From the NCBI GenBank assembly GCA_021151835.1, contig JAGKWO010000072.1, positions 1-16,735 of the forward strand: a stretch of 16,735 bases of DNA, in the 5' to 3' direction. The notes under the pieces are model-generated. The model did not search any database and was not told the DNA's origin. It saw only the letters and a program-made list of their open reading frames with translations. The position numbers were made by a program, and so were the translations under genes. This document shows, one piece after another, positions 7,150-14,427 of this stretch. Each line of letters begins with the position of its first letter. Position 1 is the stretch's first letter. This stretch comes from Gammaproteobacteria bacterium (GTDB lineage Bacteria; Pseudomonadota; Gammaproteobacteria; Pseudomonadales; Cellvibrionaceae).

Positions 7150-7602
7150 TTATAAAATTTTTCTGTCTTCCGCGTTAATCATCACATCATTGATACTGGC
7201 AAAGCGCCGCTGCATTAAGCCATTGGCTGCAAACTCCCACATCTCGTTACCGTAGGAGCGAAACCATTGGCCGCCCTGGTCGTGCCATTCATATTCAAAA
7301 CGCACGGCGATACGATTTTCCGTGAACGCCCAAAGGGTTTTTCGCAAGCGATACGCCTGTTCCTTTTGCCATTTGGCACGCAAGAATTCAACAATCGCCG
7401 CACGACCGGAAAAAAATTGGTCGCGATTGCGCCATTCGCTATCCGGTGTATAGGCCTGGGCCACACGCTCCGGGTCGCGACTGTTCCAAGCGTCCTCGGC
7501 AGCTTGCACTTTTTGCAAGGCTGTCGCTTCGGTGAACGGAGGCAGCGGCGGCTTGGGAATTACCGCCATCAAGTCAGCCTTTGTGGTAGCTGTGGTATCC
7601 AT
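7150..7602 (-). CDS. DUF1348 / NTF2-like (SnoaL-type) protein
   Basis: This protein of about 150 residues has the NTF2-like cone fold pattern of the DUF1348 family: PPFTEATALQKVQAAEDAWNSRDPERVAQAY, then WRNRDQFFSGRAAIVEFLRAKW, FEYEWHDQGGQWFRSYGNEMWEF and RRFASINDV. Family members are small soluble proteins; no reaction is established for them. It directly follows cynS: an in-frame GTG at 7611 overlaps the cynS TGA in a GTGA arrangement, and the ATG at 7602 is the alternative I prefer because ATG is the commoner start. Translational coupling to cyanase suggests a role linked to cyanate or its product carbamate, but this is inference from position only. It appears to be the last gene of the cyn operon. 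Confidence 0.82.
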   Translation of the reverse strand: MDTTATTKADLMAVIPKPPLPPFTEATALQKVQAAEDAWNSRDPERVAQAYTPDSEWRNRDQFFSGRAAIVEFLRAKWQKEQAYRLRKTLWAFTENRIAVRFEYEWHDQGGQWFRSYGNEMWEFAANGLMQRRFASINDVMINAEDRKIL

Positions 7603-7607
7603 TGCAA

Positions 7608-8048
7608 TCACCAGGCTTTGTAGGGCAGGAATTTGCCATTGAGGTTAATAATCACACGGTCCCCTTTGGGGTTTTCCTCCTTGTCAATTTCCATGGAAAA
7701 ATCGATGGCGCTCATAATGCCGTCACCAAATTTTTCGTGGATTATTTCTTTAATAGTTGGGCCGTAAACACCAATCATTTCATACAGGCGATAAATCAGC
7801 GGATCTTGTGGAATAGTATCGCCCCAGGTTTTGGTAGGGCACTGCATCAGCGCCGCTTTTGCGGCTTCGGGCAAGTCAAATATTTTGCACAGGGCTTCGG
7901 CTTTATCTGCAGGGGCACTATTCATACCCAGGCATACGGAGGTGGTCCATACCGGCGACATGCCGATACTCGCGGCGATACCCTCCCAGGTCAAGTTCAT
8001 TTTTTGTTTGGCAACCACTATGGCTTCTACAACATCATGCTTTTTCAT
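7608..8048 (-). CDS. cynS: Cyanate hydratase (cyanase)
   Basis: This cytoplasmic enzyme catalyses bicarbonate-dependent breakdown of cyanate: cyanate plus bicarbonate gives carbamate and CO2, and the carbamate decays to ammonium and CO2. At 146 residues it is close to family length. The N-terminal helical, HTH-like domain spans about 1-75 and the catalytic domain about 80-146. Arg87, Glu90 and Ser113 have exactly the spacing of the E. coli catalytic residues Arg96, Glu99 and Ser122, in YRLYEMIGVYGPTIK and FGDGIMSAIDF. The enzyme works as a decamer with active sites between dimers. Eleven bases separate it from cynD, and an AGGAG-type site precedes the ATG, consistent with co-transcription with the importer. 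Assignment is firm. Confidence 0.96.
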   Translation of the reverse strand: MKKHDVVEAIVVAKQKMNLTWEGIAASIGMSPVWTTSVCLGMNSAPADKAEALCKIFDLPEAAKAALMQCPTKTWGDTIPQDPLIYRLYEMIGVYGPTIKEIIHEKFGDGIMSAIDFSMEIDKEENPKGDRVIINLNGKFLPYKAW

Positions 8049-8059
8049 AATAACTCCTC

Positions 8060-8971
8060 TTAGGTATTAACAAGGTGAACCGCTTTTGTGTGCGGCATTT
8101 CACCGGAAGATAAAAACTGGCTGGTGGATGAATCGTTTTCCAGCGGATTAACAAGGATGGGGAATTCGCCCTGGTTTTTAGCGGTGCGCATTTCTTTGGA
8201 GCGATTCACGAGGAATTCCACTAAATGGTTGCGAATCGTGTAATAACCGGGGTGATGGATAATCTCGGCGCGTTTGCGCGGCTTGGGTAAATCCACTATC
8301 ACAGATTCGGCAATGACTGCACCGGGGCCATTACTCATTAACAAAATGCGATCCGATAGCAATATGGCTTCATCGATATCGTGGGTAATCATAAAAACGG
8401 TTTGATGGGTTTCCGCACAAATACCGATAAGCTCATCCTGGATCACCCCGCGGGTTAATGCATCCAGCGCACCAAAGGGTTCATCCAGCAAGAGTAATTT
8501 GGGTTGCGTAGCAAACGCGCGTGCAATGGAAACACGCTGCCGCATACCACCGGACAATTGCGCAGGCTTACGCTGTTCCACATTTTTTAAACCGACCATG
8601 TGCAAGTAGCGCAAACTGTGTTCGCGCACTTGTTCTTTACTCCAGTGTGGCCAACGTGCACTCACGCCAAAAATCACATTGCCCAGTGCGCTTAGCCAGG
8701 GCAAGAGCGAATAATTCTGAAATACAACACCACGGTCTAAACTCGGGCCGCTCACTTCTTTGCCATCCATAATCACCACACCCTCACTCGGTACATCCAA
8801 ACCAGCCAGCGTGTTCATGATGGTGGATTTTCCGCAGCCTGAATGACCGATGATGCAAACGAATTCGCCCTTCTCAATCGTAAAGTTGGCATTTTCAAAC
8901 ACCGTAAGCGTCTCTTGCTTCGACACAAAGCGCTTTGCCAGTTGTTGCACTTGTAGAAATGCCTGGTGCAT
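8060..8971 (-). CDS. cynD: Cyanate ABC importer, ATP-binding subunit
   Basis: This 303-residue ATPase belongs to the nitrate/sulfonate/taurine importer family. Walker A is GHSGCGKST (42-50), the Q-loop Gln is 85, the signature is LSGGMRQR (139-146), Walker B is LLLLDE (159-164), the D-loop is GALD and the switch His is 197 (ITHDIDEA). After about residue 230 it has a 70-residue tail (PRKRAEIIHHPGYYTIRNHLVEFL...) of the kind seen in NrtD/CynD-type proteins; it is not the fused solute-binding domain of NrtC. It would power import together with the permease encoded four bases upstream. Cyanate rather than nitrate specificity is inferred from the linked cynS and the absence of nitrate reductase genes. 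Confidence 0.88.
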   Translation of the reverse strand: MHQAFLQVQQLAKRFVSKQETLTVFENANFTIEKGEFVCIIGHSGCGKSTIMNTLAGLDVPSEGVVIMDGKEVSGPSLDRGVVFQNYSLLPWLSALGNVIFGVSARWPHWSKEQVREHSLRYLHMVGLKNVEQRKPAQLSGGMRQRVSIARAFATQPKLLLLDEPFGALDALTRGVIQDELIGICAETHQTVFMITHDIDEAILLSDRILLMSNGPGAVIAESVIVDLPKPRKRAEIIHHPGYYTIRNHLVEFLVNRSKEMRTAKNQGEFPILVNPLENDSSTSQFLSSGEMPHTKAVHLVNT

Positions 8972-8975
8972 TGAG

Positions 8976-9803
8976 TTACTCCTCGTACTGCACTAATTTG
9001 GTGGCGGCAGTAAGCAATAAATCTAACAGCATGCCCACAATGCCAATCATTAGGATGGAGAAAATGACGCTGGTTAAATCCAGGTTGTTCCACTCATTCC
9101 AAACGTAGTAACCAATGCCCGTTCCGCCTACCAACATCTCCGCCGCCACAATGACCAGCCAGGCAATGCCAATGGAAATGCGCATACCGGTTAAAATGGT
9201 CGGCGCTGCAGCGGGCAGAATGACAGTGAACGCCGTGCGTAACGGCGATAATTCGTGGGTGCGTGCCACATTGATCCAATCCTCGCGCACACTGGCTACA
9301 CCAAAGGCTGTGTTTAATAACATGGGCCAGATGGAACAGATAAAAATCACGAAGATCGCCGAAGTCTCCGAGTCCTTGATGACAAATAAAGCGAGAGGCA
9401 TCCATGCCAAGGGCGAGATGGGTCGCAGCACTTGAATAAAGGGATTGAGCGCTCGGTACATCAACGGCGACATACCAATTAGGAATCCAAACGGGATAGC
9501 AATCATCACCGCGAGGAAAAATCCACTTAACACGCGGTAGAGGGAATACCCCAACTGGATGCCAATACCCTTGTCGTTAGGGCCGGCGTCGTAGAATGGA
9601 TCACTAAGTTCCTGCCATGCGCGCGCTATGATTGCTGATGGAGGTGGAACCCGCGCTTCCTGCTCGGCTCCGCCCATCAATAATTCATATTCCGATTGTG
9701 CTTGCGTTTTTTCCGGGGCTTGGACTGCCACTTCCCAAGCACCCAGTACGACCAGCAAAAAGCTGAACGATAAAACCCACGCACGCAGGCTGAGCGAACT
9801 CAT
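8976..9803 (-). CDS. cynB: Cyanate ABC importer, permease subunit
   Basis: This 275-residue inner-membrane permease belongs to the NrtB/SsuC/CynB family. An N-terminal hydrophobic segment (8-26) is followed by a polar stretch (about 30-78), then about five membrane spans (around 85-110, 130-143, 148-165, 205-225 and 243-265). The cytoplasmic coupling loop lies around residues 178-207 (VARTHELSPLRTAFTVILP), where the ATPase docks. Its ATG overlaps the TAA of cynA by one base (TAATG), so translation is coupled. The hydrophilic insert after the first span, with a Glu/Gln/Ala-rich section, matches longer NrtB-type permeases rather than SsuC. Substrate specificity is inferred from the operon. Confidence 0.88.
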   Translation of the reverse strand: MSSLSLRAWVLSFSFLLVVLGAWEVAVQAPEKTQAQSEYELLMGGAEQEARVPPPSAIIARAWQELSDPFYDAGPNDKGIGIQLGYSLYRVLSGFFLAVMIAIPFGFLIGMSPLMYRALNPFIQVLRPISPLAWMPLALFVIKDSETSAIFVIFICSIWPMLLNTAFGVASVREDWINVARTHELSPLRTAFTVILPAAAPTILTGMRISIGIAWLVIVAAEMLVGGTGIGYYVWNEWNNLDLTSVIFSILMIGIVGMLLDLLLTAATKLVQYEE

Positions 9804-11263
9804 TATTCACTTCTCCGAATAGCGAAGCTCTTTACGTATTCATCAGGTTTGCTGAAATCAAACTCCTTACCCATGATGAAATAATTCTTGTTGGTACTAG
9901 TGGGCACCGGATAACCCAGCTCTTTCATCACTTTTCCGCAATCAGTGGCGAGATACACTTCGCGCGCAATCGCCTGGTAGTCCACATCGCCTTTGATGTA
10001 ACCCCAACGCTTCATCTGGGTGAGAATCCACACCGCCATGGAGTGCCAAGGGAAAGGATCAAAATCGATGCGGTTGGGCTCATTTTTCACCTCACCCAAA
10101 CCATCGGCATAACGGCCCAGCAAAACCTGCTCAACCACTTGCACCGGTTGGTTGAGATAATTCGCTGGGGCTATAGCCGCTGCAATTTCTTTGCGGTTTT
10201 TTGCCGAGGAGGAATAGTGTGTTGCTTCAACGATGGATTTCAGCAATGCGCCGTAAGTGTTAGGGTGATTTAGTGCAAATTCCTTACTGCAGGCAAACGC
10301 GCAGCAGGGATGTCCCTCCCAGATGTCTTTGGTGAGCGTATGAATAAACCCAACTTTCTCCCACACCGCACGTTGGTTAAACGGATCCGGCGACAGATAC
10401 CCATCGAGGTTACCCGCGCGTAAATTCGCCACCATTTCTGGCGGTGGTACTACACGAATCTGTACATCTTTATCGGGATCGAGGCCGTGTTCGGCGAGGT
10501 AATAACGCAATAAAAAATTGTGCATGGAAAATTCAAAAGGCACACCGAATTTAAATCCCTTCCACTGTTTGGGATCACGTTTGTCCTTGTGATCTACATG
10601 CAACACAATCGCCTGGCCATTAATATTTTCCACCGCTGGCATGATGAAGGGTTTTGCAGTGGAACCTACACCCAGGCTCATCGCCAGGGGCATGGGTGTG
10701 AGCATGTGCGACGCATCGTATTCACCGGCGAGGGATTTATCGCGCGCAACCGCCCAACCAGCGGTTTTAATGACTTCCACTTCCAGGCCATGTTTGGTGT
10801 AGAAACCCATGGGGTGCGCCATGATGATGGGAGTTGCACAGGTGATGGGTACAAAACCGACTTTCAGGCTTTTCTTTTCCAGCGGGCCGCCCTGCTCCTT
10901 TGCAGCCGCTTTGATTGCACCCATAGGTAAAATCGAGGACAGGGCAGCTGCCAATGTGCCACCACCGACCGTGCGGATAAAACGCCGGCGACTGTGATCG
11001 TCCTGATTAAAGAGCGCGCGCACAATTGTGTTTTCAATAGCGCGATCCATCAGTTCGTCGGCCGATGAAAAGGATGGGCCGTTATCCACCACGGGCAGGT
11101 TTTCGCTGCTTGCTCGCTGCGCGTTCAACTCAGCTTCGCGTTCCAGCGCTTGCGAGTACGCCCGCTCATTTCCCGCCAGTACACAGGAATCACATGAACA
11201 GCCTTTGGTGTGGATTAACGAGACTTCACTGCTGTAGGCATCACTCAAACTCTTATCGTGCAT
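9803..11263 (-). CDS. cynA: Cyanate-binding protein of NrtA/CmpA family, Tat-type with long N-terminal extension
   Basis: This 486-residue protein is the first gene of the cyn operon. Residues 130-480 form a periplasmic binding protein of the NrtA/CmpA family (LKVGFVPITCATPIIMAHPMGFY, then AGNLDGYLSPDPFNQRAVW). The export signal is a twin-arginine motif at 91-97 (SRRRFIR) followed by a hydrophobic stretch (GGGTLAAALSSILP) and a likely cleavage after the Ala-rich part near 118-121, so it should travel folded through Tat. Unusually, about 90 residues precede the Tat motif and contain a CSCDSC cluster (Cys22, 24, 27). The ATG at 11263 is supported by a GGGGG ribosome site four bases upstream; the internal ATG at 11050 has none. 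Cyanate is the likely ligand by context; nitrate, nitrite or bicarbonate binding cannot be excluded from sequence. Confidence 0.87.
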   Translation of the reverse strand: MHDKSLSDAYSSEVSLIHTKGCSCDSCVLAGNERAYSQALEREAELNAQRASSENLPVVDNGPSFSSADELMDRAIENTIVRALFNQDDHSRRRFIRTVGGGTLAAALSSILPMGAIKAAAKEQGGPLEKKSLKVGFVPITCATPIIMAHPMGFYTKHGLEVEVIKTAGWAVARDKSLAGEYDASHMLTPMPLAMSLGVGSTAKPFIMPAVENINGQAIVLHVDHKDKRDPKQWKGFKFGVPFEFSMHNFLLRYYLAEHGLDPDKDVQIRVVPPPEMVANLRAGNLDGYLSPDPFNQRAVWEKVGFIHTLTKDIWEGHPCCAFACSKEFALNHPNTYGALLKSIVEATHYSSSAKNRKEIAAAIAPANYLNQPVQVVEQVLLGRYADGLGEVKNEPNRIDFDPFPWHSMAVWILTQMKRWGYIKGDVDYQAIAREVYLATDCGKVMKELGYPVPTSTNKNYFIMGKEFDFSKPDEYVKSFAIRRSE

Positions 11264-11357
11264 AACGCCCCCTTTTTAGGCACACAGCACCAGCAAATGG
11301 CGCAGCATGTTTATGGTCGGAAAATGAAGTAGAAATTTGTGTTCGCCTTGGGGATAT

Positions 11358-11374
11358 AGCGATCCTTGTGCCAA
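11358..11374 (-). promoter_or_regulatory. Sigma-54 (-24/-12) promoter of the cyn operon
   Basis: Reading the minus strand, TTGGCAC (11374-11368), five bases, then TCGCT (11362-11358) matches the RpoN consensus TTGGCAC-N5-TTGCW with one mismatch. The essential GG and GC pairs are separated by exactly ten bases. Transcription should start near 11347, giving a leader of about 84 bases before the cynA ATG. Confidence 0.75.
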
Positions 11375-11389
11375 TGAGGCGAGTTTTTT

Positions 11390-11402
11390 TAATCCCCTGA
11401 TT
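11390..11402 (-). promoter_or_regulatory. IHF-type DNA-bending site
   Basis: The minus strand reads AATCAGGGGATTA, a full match to the IHF core WATCARNNNNTTR, next to a run of seven A. It lies between the sigma-54 promoter and the upstream dyads, centred near -50, the usual place for a bend that brings the activator to RNA polymerase. Short consensus matches occur by chance, so position is the main support. Confidence 0.55.
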
Positions 11403-11441
11403 TCATTCGGCTTTTTATTTGTCATCTGCAAATTCGCCAAC

Positions 11442-11492
11442 ACGATTTTTCGTGATCAACGAATTTCCGTTGAACTTGGCACGATTTTTCGT
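11442..11492. promoter_or_regulatory. Three tandem 12-bp dyads, probable CynF enhancer sites
   Basis: ACGATTTTTCGT occurs at 11442-11453 and again at 11481-11492, with ACGAATTTCCGT at 11459-11470 between them. All fit ACGAWTTTYCGT, a dyad with ACG/CGT arms. Flanks extend the symmetry of the first two sites (CACGA/TCGTG and TCAACG/CGTTGA). Start-to-start spacing is 17 and 22 bases. They lie about 95 to 145 bases upstream of the predicted cynA transcription start, a typical enhancer distance, and 57-107 bases before the regulator start, so autoregulation is also possible. Confidence 0.7.
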
Positions 11493-11548
11493 TGTAGGAG
11501 CTGGTGCCCACGTCAATGCCATCGACATGATCCTGCGAGGAACACACT

Positions 11549-13090
11549 GTGACCCAATTATTCTTGCCAGCCAGCCAACCGCAGGACCATCCACCTGCCA
11601 TTCCTGCGATCAGCCAGGTGTTCCAGGAATTCGCGCAGCAAAATCAATTACTGTTAAACGCCGCCGGTGAAGGAATATATGGTGTGGATGCCGAAGGCCG
11701 GGCAACCTTTGTAAACCCTGCCGCCGAACGCATACTCGGTTGGCGAGCGGAAGAGCTATTGGGAAAAAATATCCATGTGGCGATTCATCACAGCCACACC
11801 GATGGCTCTGACTATTGCGTACAGGATTGCCCCATATTTGCCGCCTTTCGCGATGGCACAGTGCGACGTGTGGATGACGAAGTTTTCTGGTGTCGCGACG
11901 GCCACGCGGTACCTGTGGAATACACCAGCACACCGGTGTACGACCAGGGAATATTGATTGGCGCTGTGGTTATTTTTCGCGATGTCTCCCAGAGGAAAAC
12001 AGCGGAGGCAAGATTGCACAGCACCATGGAAGAATTACGGGAAGCGCTTGAGCAAGTCAAACAGCTCAAACACAAACTCGAATTGGAAAATGCCTACCTG
12101 CAGCAGGAAATCAGCGAAGCATTCACCTCCCACCATATTGTGGGAAACAGCCCGGCCGTTCAGCAGATCAATTACCAAATACAATTAGTGGCGCCCACGG
12201 TGGCGACGGTGTTAATTACTGGTGAGTCAGGCACGGGAAAGGAACTCATCGCCCGCGCTATCCACCGCGCCAGCGAACGAAACCAACGCCCGTTGATCCG
12301 CGTGAATTGCGCGGCGGTTCCGCCAGAGTTATTTGAAAGTGAATTCTTTGGCCATGTGCGCGGAGCCTTTTCCGGGGCCTTAAATACTCGCTTGGGGCGC
12401 TTTGAAGTGGCCGATGGCGGTACTTTATTTTTGGACGAAATTGGCGAGCTACCCATGGCGCTACAGGGAAAATTATTACGCGTGCTGCAAGACGGCGAGT
12501 TTGAGCGCGTCGGCGAATCGCTTACCCGAAAAGTCGACGTGCGTGTCATCGCCGCCACCAATCGCAACCTGAAACAATTAGTGGAAAAAGGCTTGTTCCG
12601 GGAAGATTTATATTTTCGCCTCCATGTATTCCCCATTCGCTCAGCGCCACTGCGCGAACGGCTGGAAGACATTCCCCTGTTGGTGACGCACTTTTTAAAG
12701 AAAACCTGCCAACGCTTCCATAAACCGGAATTAAAAGTATCACTCGCCCAAATACAGCGTTTGCAAGAATATCATTGGCCGGGAAATATTCGCGAATTGG
12801 AAAATCGCATTGAACGTCAGGTGATTTTGAGCCAAGGTGAAAAGCTGGTGCTGGATGATCTTACTCTCGCCTCAACAGTCACAGATGAAACGAGTATGGT
12901 CAAATTCGAATGCCATACCGAAGCCAGCGTTAAACACTTGCAGTACCAAACCACGCTGAACGCCTTACGCAAAACCGGCGGAAAAATCTATGGTGTGGAT
13001 GGTGCGGCCAGCTTACTAGGGATTAAACCAACAACCCTGGCCTCGCGTTTAAAGAAATGGGGACTGGATAAAAAATTACTCGCGACTTAA
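11549..13090 (+). CDS. cynF: Sigma-54-dependent activator with PAS sensor, Fis-type HTH (CynF-like)
   Basis: This 513-residue bacterial enhancer-binding protein contains a PAS sensor domain (about 33-148), a coiled-coil linker (about 150-190), an AAA+ sigma-54 interaction domain (about 197-425) and a Fis-type HTH (about 465-508). The AAA+ domain has Walker A GESGTGKE (225-232), Walker B GGTLFLDEIGE (290-300) and the arginine-finger region REDLYFRL. The sigma-54 contact loop is GAFSGA (272-277) rather than the usual GAFTGA. The PAS domain carries HHSHTDGSDYCVQDCPIF with Cys90 and Cys94. There is no receiver domain, so it senses a small molecule or redox state directly. The GTG at 11549 has AGGA seven bases upstream. 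It diverges from cynA; a sigma-54 regulator named cynF occupies this position in pseudomonad cynFABDS clusters, and I use the symbol on that basis. Confidence 0.85.
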   Translation: MTQLFLPASQPQDHPPAIPAISQVFQEFAQQNQLLLNAAGEGIYGVDAEGRATFVNPAAERILGWRAEELLGKNIHVAIHHSHTDGSDYCVQDCPIFAAFRDGTVRRVDDEVFWCRDGHAVPVEYTSTPVYDQGILIGAVVIFRDVSQRKTAEARLHSTMEELREALEQVKQLKHKLELENAYLQQEISEAFTSHHIVGNSPAVQQINYQIQLVAPTVATVLITGESGTGKELIARAIHRASERNQRPLIRVNCAAVPPELFESEFFGHVRGAFSGALNTRLGRFEVADGGTLFLDEIGELPMALQGKLLRVLQDGEFERVGESLTRKVDVRVIAATNRNLKQLVEKGLFREDLYFRLHVFPIRSAPLRERLEDIPLLVTHFLKKTCQRFHKPELKVSLAQIQRLQEYHWPGNIRELENRIERQVILSQGEKLVLDDLTLASTVTDETSMVKFECHTEASVKHLQYQTTLNALRKTGGKIYGVDGAASLLGIKPTTLASRLKKWGLDKKLLAT

Positions 13091-13239
13091 AACTCATTTT
13101 TTCTATCGCGTTTATCTTTTACATGGGGTCCGTTACGACATACCCAGGCATTCCCCATTTGGCATAACCTTATCCAAGGCAAGTGGCTCTATGTCACTTA
13201 ACAGCTTGTTGAAATACTATCTGCGTTGCCCCTGCAGCG
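13091..13239. other. Convergent gap between cynF and the GH5 gene
   Basis: These 149 bases lie between two convergent genes. Only weak short hairpins are visible (for example CTGC/GCAG near 13220-13235), with no stem plus T-run on either strand that I would call a terminator. No small gene was recognised. Confidence 0.3.
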
Positions 13240-14400
13240 TTAATCGAATAATCCCCTCAGTGCTAAGGTAAGGTCGTTATTTTCCAGCCGAACCCCAAAA
13301 CTGCTTTTGTAGTCCCAGACACACCAGCCCCACGAATATTTTTCCGCATGGCGGCGCACAGCCTTCAAGTAATTATAACGTGATCGCCCAGGTGCTTTTT
13401 GGTAAACCCCAAAGGCTCCCAAGTAAACCTCTTTTCCCGGCGCATGTTTGTCTATCCATGCCTGCGCCATGGCAAAATCGTCCGCAATTGCCTGCTCGGT
13501 TAGCTCGGTATTGGATGTCGCGTAGGCATAATGGTCTGGTGGTAAATAATTCGATAAATCGGGGACACGGCCCGGAAAGTGTATCTCTGGCATTTCGTCG
13601 GGATAATTCTTCCAGCTTGTGCGTTGGTGGGTAAATACCGAAGGCTCATCGTAATGCAGTAATAGAGCGATATTCGGGTCTTGCGGAATGGCTACATCTT
13701 CCAGAGTGTTGAAGCTACTGGAAAGATTTGAGGTTATGTAAAGCACACGATTTTTATCGATCATTCTCACTGCAGCAATAAGTTCGCTGTTTAGCTGGTT
13801 TAATTGCGCATTCGTTGGGGCCATAGGTTCATTGATAAGTTCAAAACGCAGAGCATCACCTTCATGGAGAAACCGTGTTGTTACCAACGCTAAAAATGTC
13901 GCCGCCTTTTTACGTTCGCCAGGATCGGTGAACAAGCGAATATCTTGAGTGTTTTTATCATAGGTGCCCCCCGGTAGAAAATGCATGTCCAGCACAACCG
14001 CCATTCCATGGGTTTTTGTCACCTGTAGCGCACGATCAAAAACAGCAACTTTGGTTTCATCCAACGAACCATCTTGCTTTAACCAAAGGCGGCCATCCAC
14101 AGGGTAACGGATATGGTCGAAACCCTGGCCAACAATCCACTGAATATCCCGCTCGCCGAACCAGTCGCCCCCGTAGCCATGTTTCTCATCAAACTTTGCA
14201 AGCCAATGGCCAACACTTATTCCCCGCTTAAAACTACTCATTGATGGTGTCACCTTGTTAACGAAATGTTCAGATGCAGATGGCTCAAGTGCAAGGCTTG
14301 TATTTACTGTAACAAGTAAACAACAGCAGGCAGGCATCAGCATACGCAGAAGAACCGCATAAGATCTTCCGACAGTAAATCCAATCTTGTACAGCGTCAT
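13240..14400 (-). CDS. Secreted GH5 (cellulase-fold) protein lacking the catalytic nucleophile
   Basis: This 386-residue protein has a signal peptide (hydrophobic part about 16-37, likely cleavage near residue 38) and a GH5 TIM barrel (about 58-384). Family residues are present: Arg98 in IRYP, His140 in VLDMHFLPGG, the acid/base Glu191 in the FELINEP motif, His249-Tyr250 and Trp362 in the VWDYKSSFGV block. The strand that should carry the nucleophile reads VYLGAFGVYQKAPG instead of the expected GEFG, so position 329 is Ala (codon GCC at 13416-13414). Alanine here needs two base changes from a Glu codon, so a single sequencing error is unlikely. Canonical retaining hydrolysis should be abolished. 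It follows the DUF5060 glycosidase by 27 bases, in the same direction. Start ATG 14400 has CAGG close upstream. Confidence 0.85.
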   Translation of the reverse strand: MTLYKIGFTVGRSYAVLLRMLMPACCCLLVTVNTSLALEPSASEHFVNKVTPSMSSFKRGISVGHWLAKFDEKHGYGGDWFGERDIQWIVGQGFDHIRYPVDGRLWLKQDGSLDETKVAVFDRALQVTKTHGMAVVLDMHFLPGGTYDKNTQDIRLFTDPGERKKAATFLALVTTRFLHEGDALRFELINEPMAPTNAQLNQLNSELIAAVRMIDKNRVLYITSNLSSSFNTLEDVAIPQDPNIALLLHYDEPSVFTHQRTSWKNYPDEMPEIHFPGRVPDLSNYLPPDHYAYATSNTELTEQAIADDFAMAQAWIDKHAPGKEVYLGAFGVYQKAPGRSRYNYLKAVRRHAEKYSWGWCVWDYKSSFGVRLENNDLTLALRGLFD

Positions 14401-14427
14401 AAACCTGGCCCAAATCGGTACGATTGT

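Noticed and set aside
10520..10930. 136-codon plus-strand open frame antisense to cynA.
   Set aside because: Shadow of a strongly supported coding region; low-complexity His/Arg-rich composition and no recognisable domain.
8060..11263. Nitrate importer NrtABC instead of a cyanate importer.
   Set aside because: The families are close, but linkage to cynS, the CynF-type regulator and absence of nitrate or nitrite reductase genes favour cyanate; NrtC-type ATPase fusion is also absent.
11476..11492. TTGGCAC-GATTT-TTCGT on the plus strand looks like a sigma-54 promoter for cynF.
   Set aside because: The essential GC of the -12 element is CG at the required spacing, and the sequence is better explained as the third 12-bp dyad.
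12172..12672. 166-codon minus-strand open frame across the cynF AAA+ region.
   Set aside because: Ser/Arg-rich antisense shadow of conserved Walker A and B coding sequence.
14280..14340. Possible lipobox in the GH5 leader (MPACCC).
   Set aside because: The residues before Cys do not fit a lipobox and the hydrophobic core continues after it; a normal signal peptide fits better.
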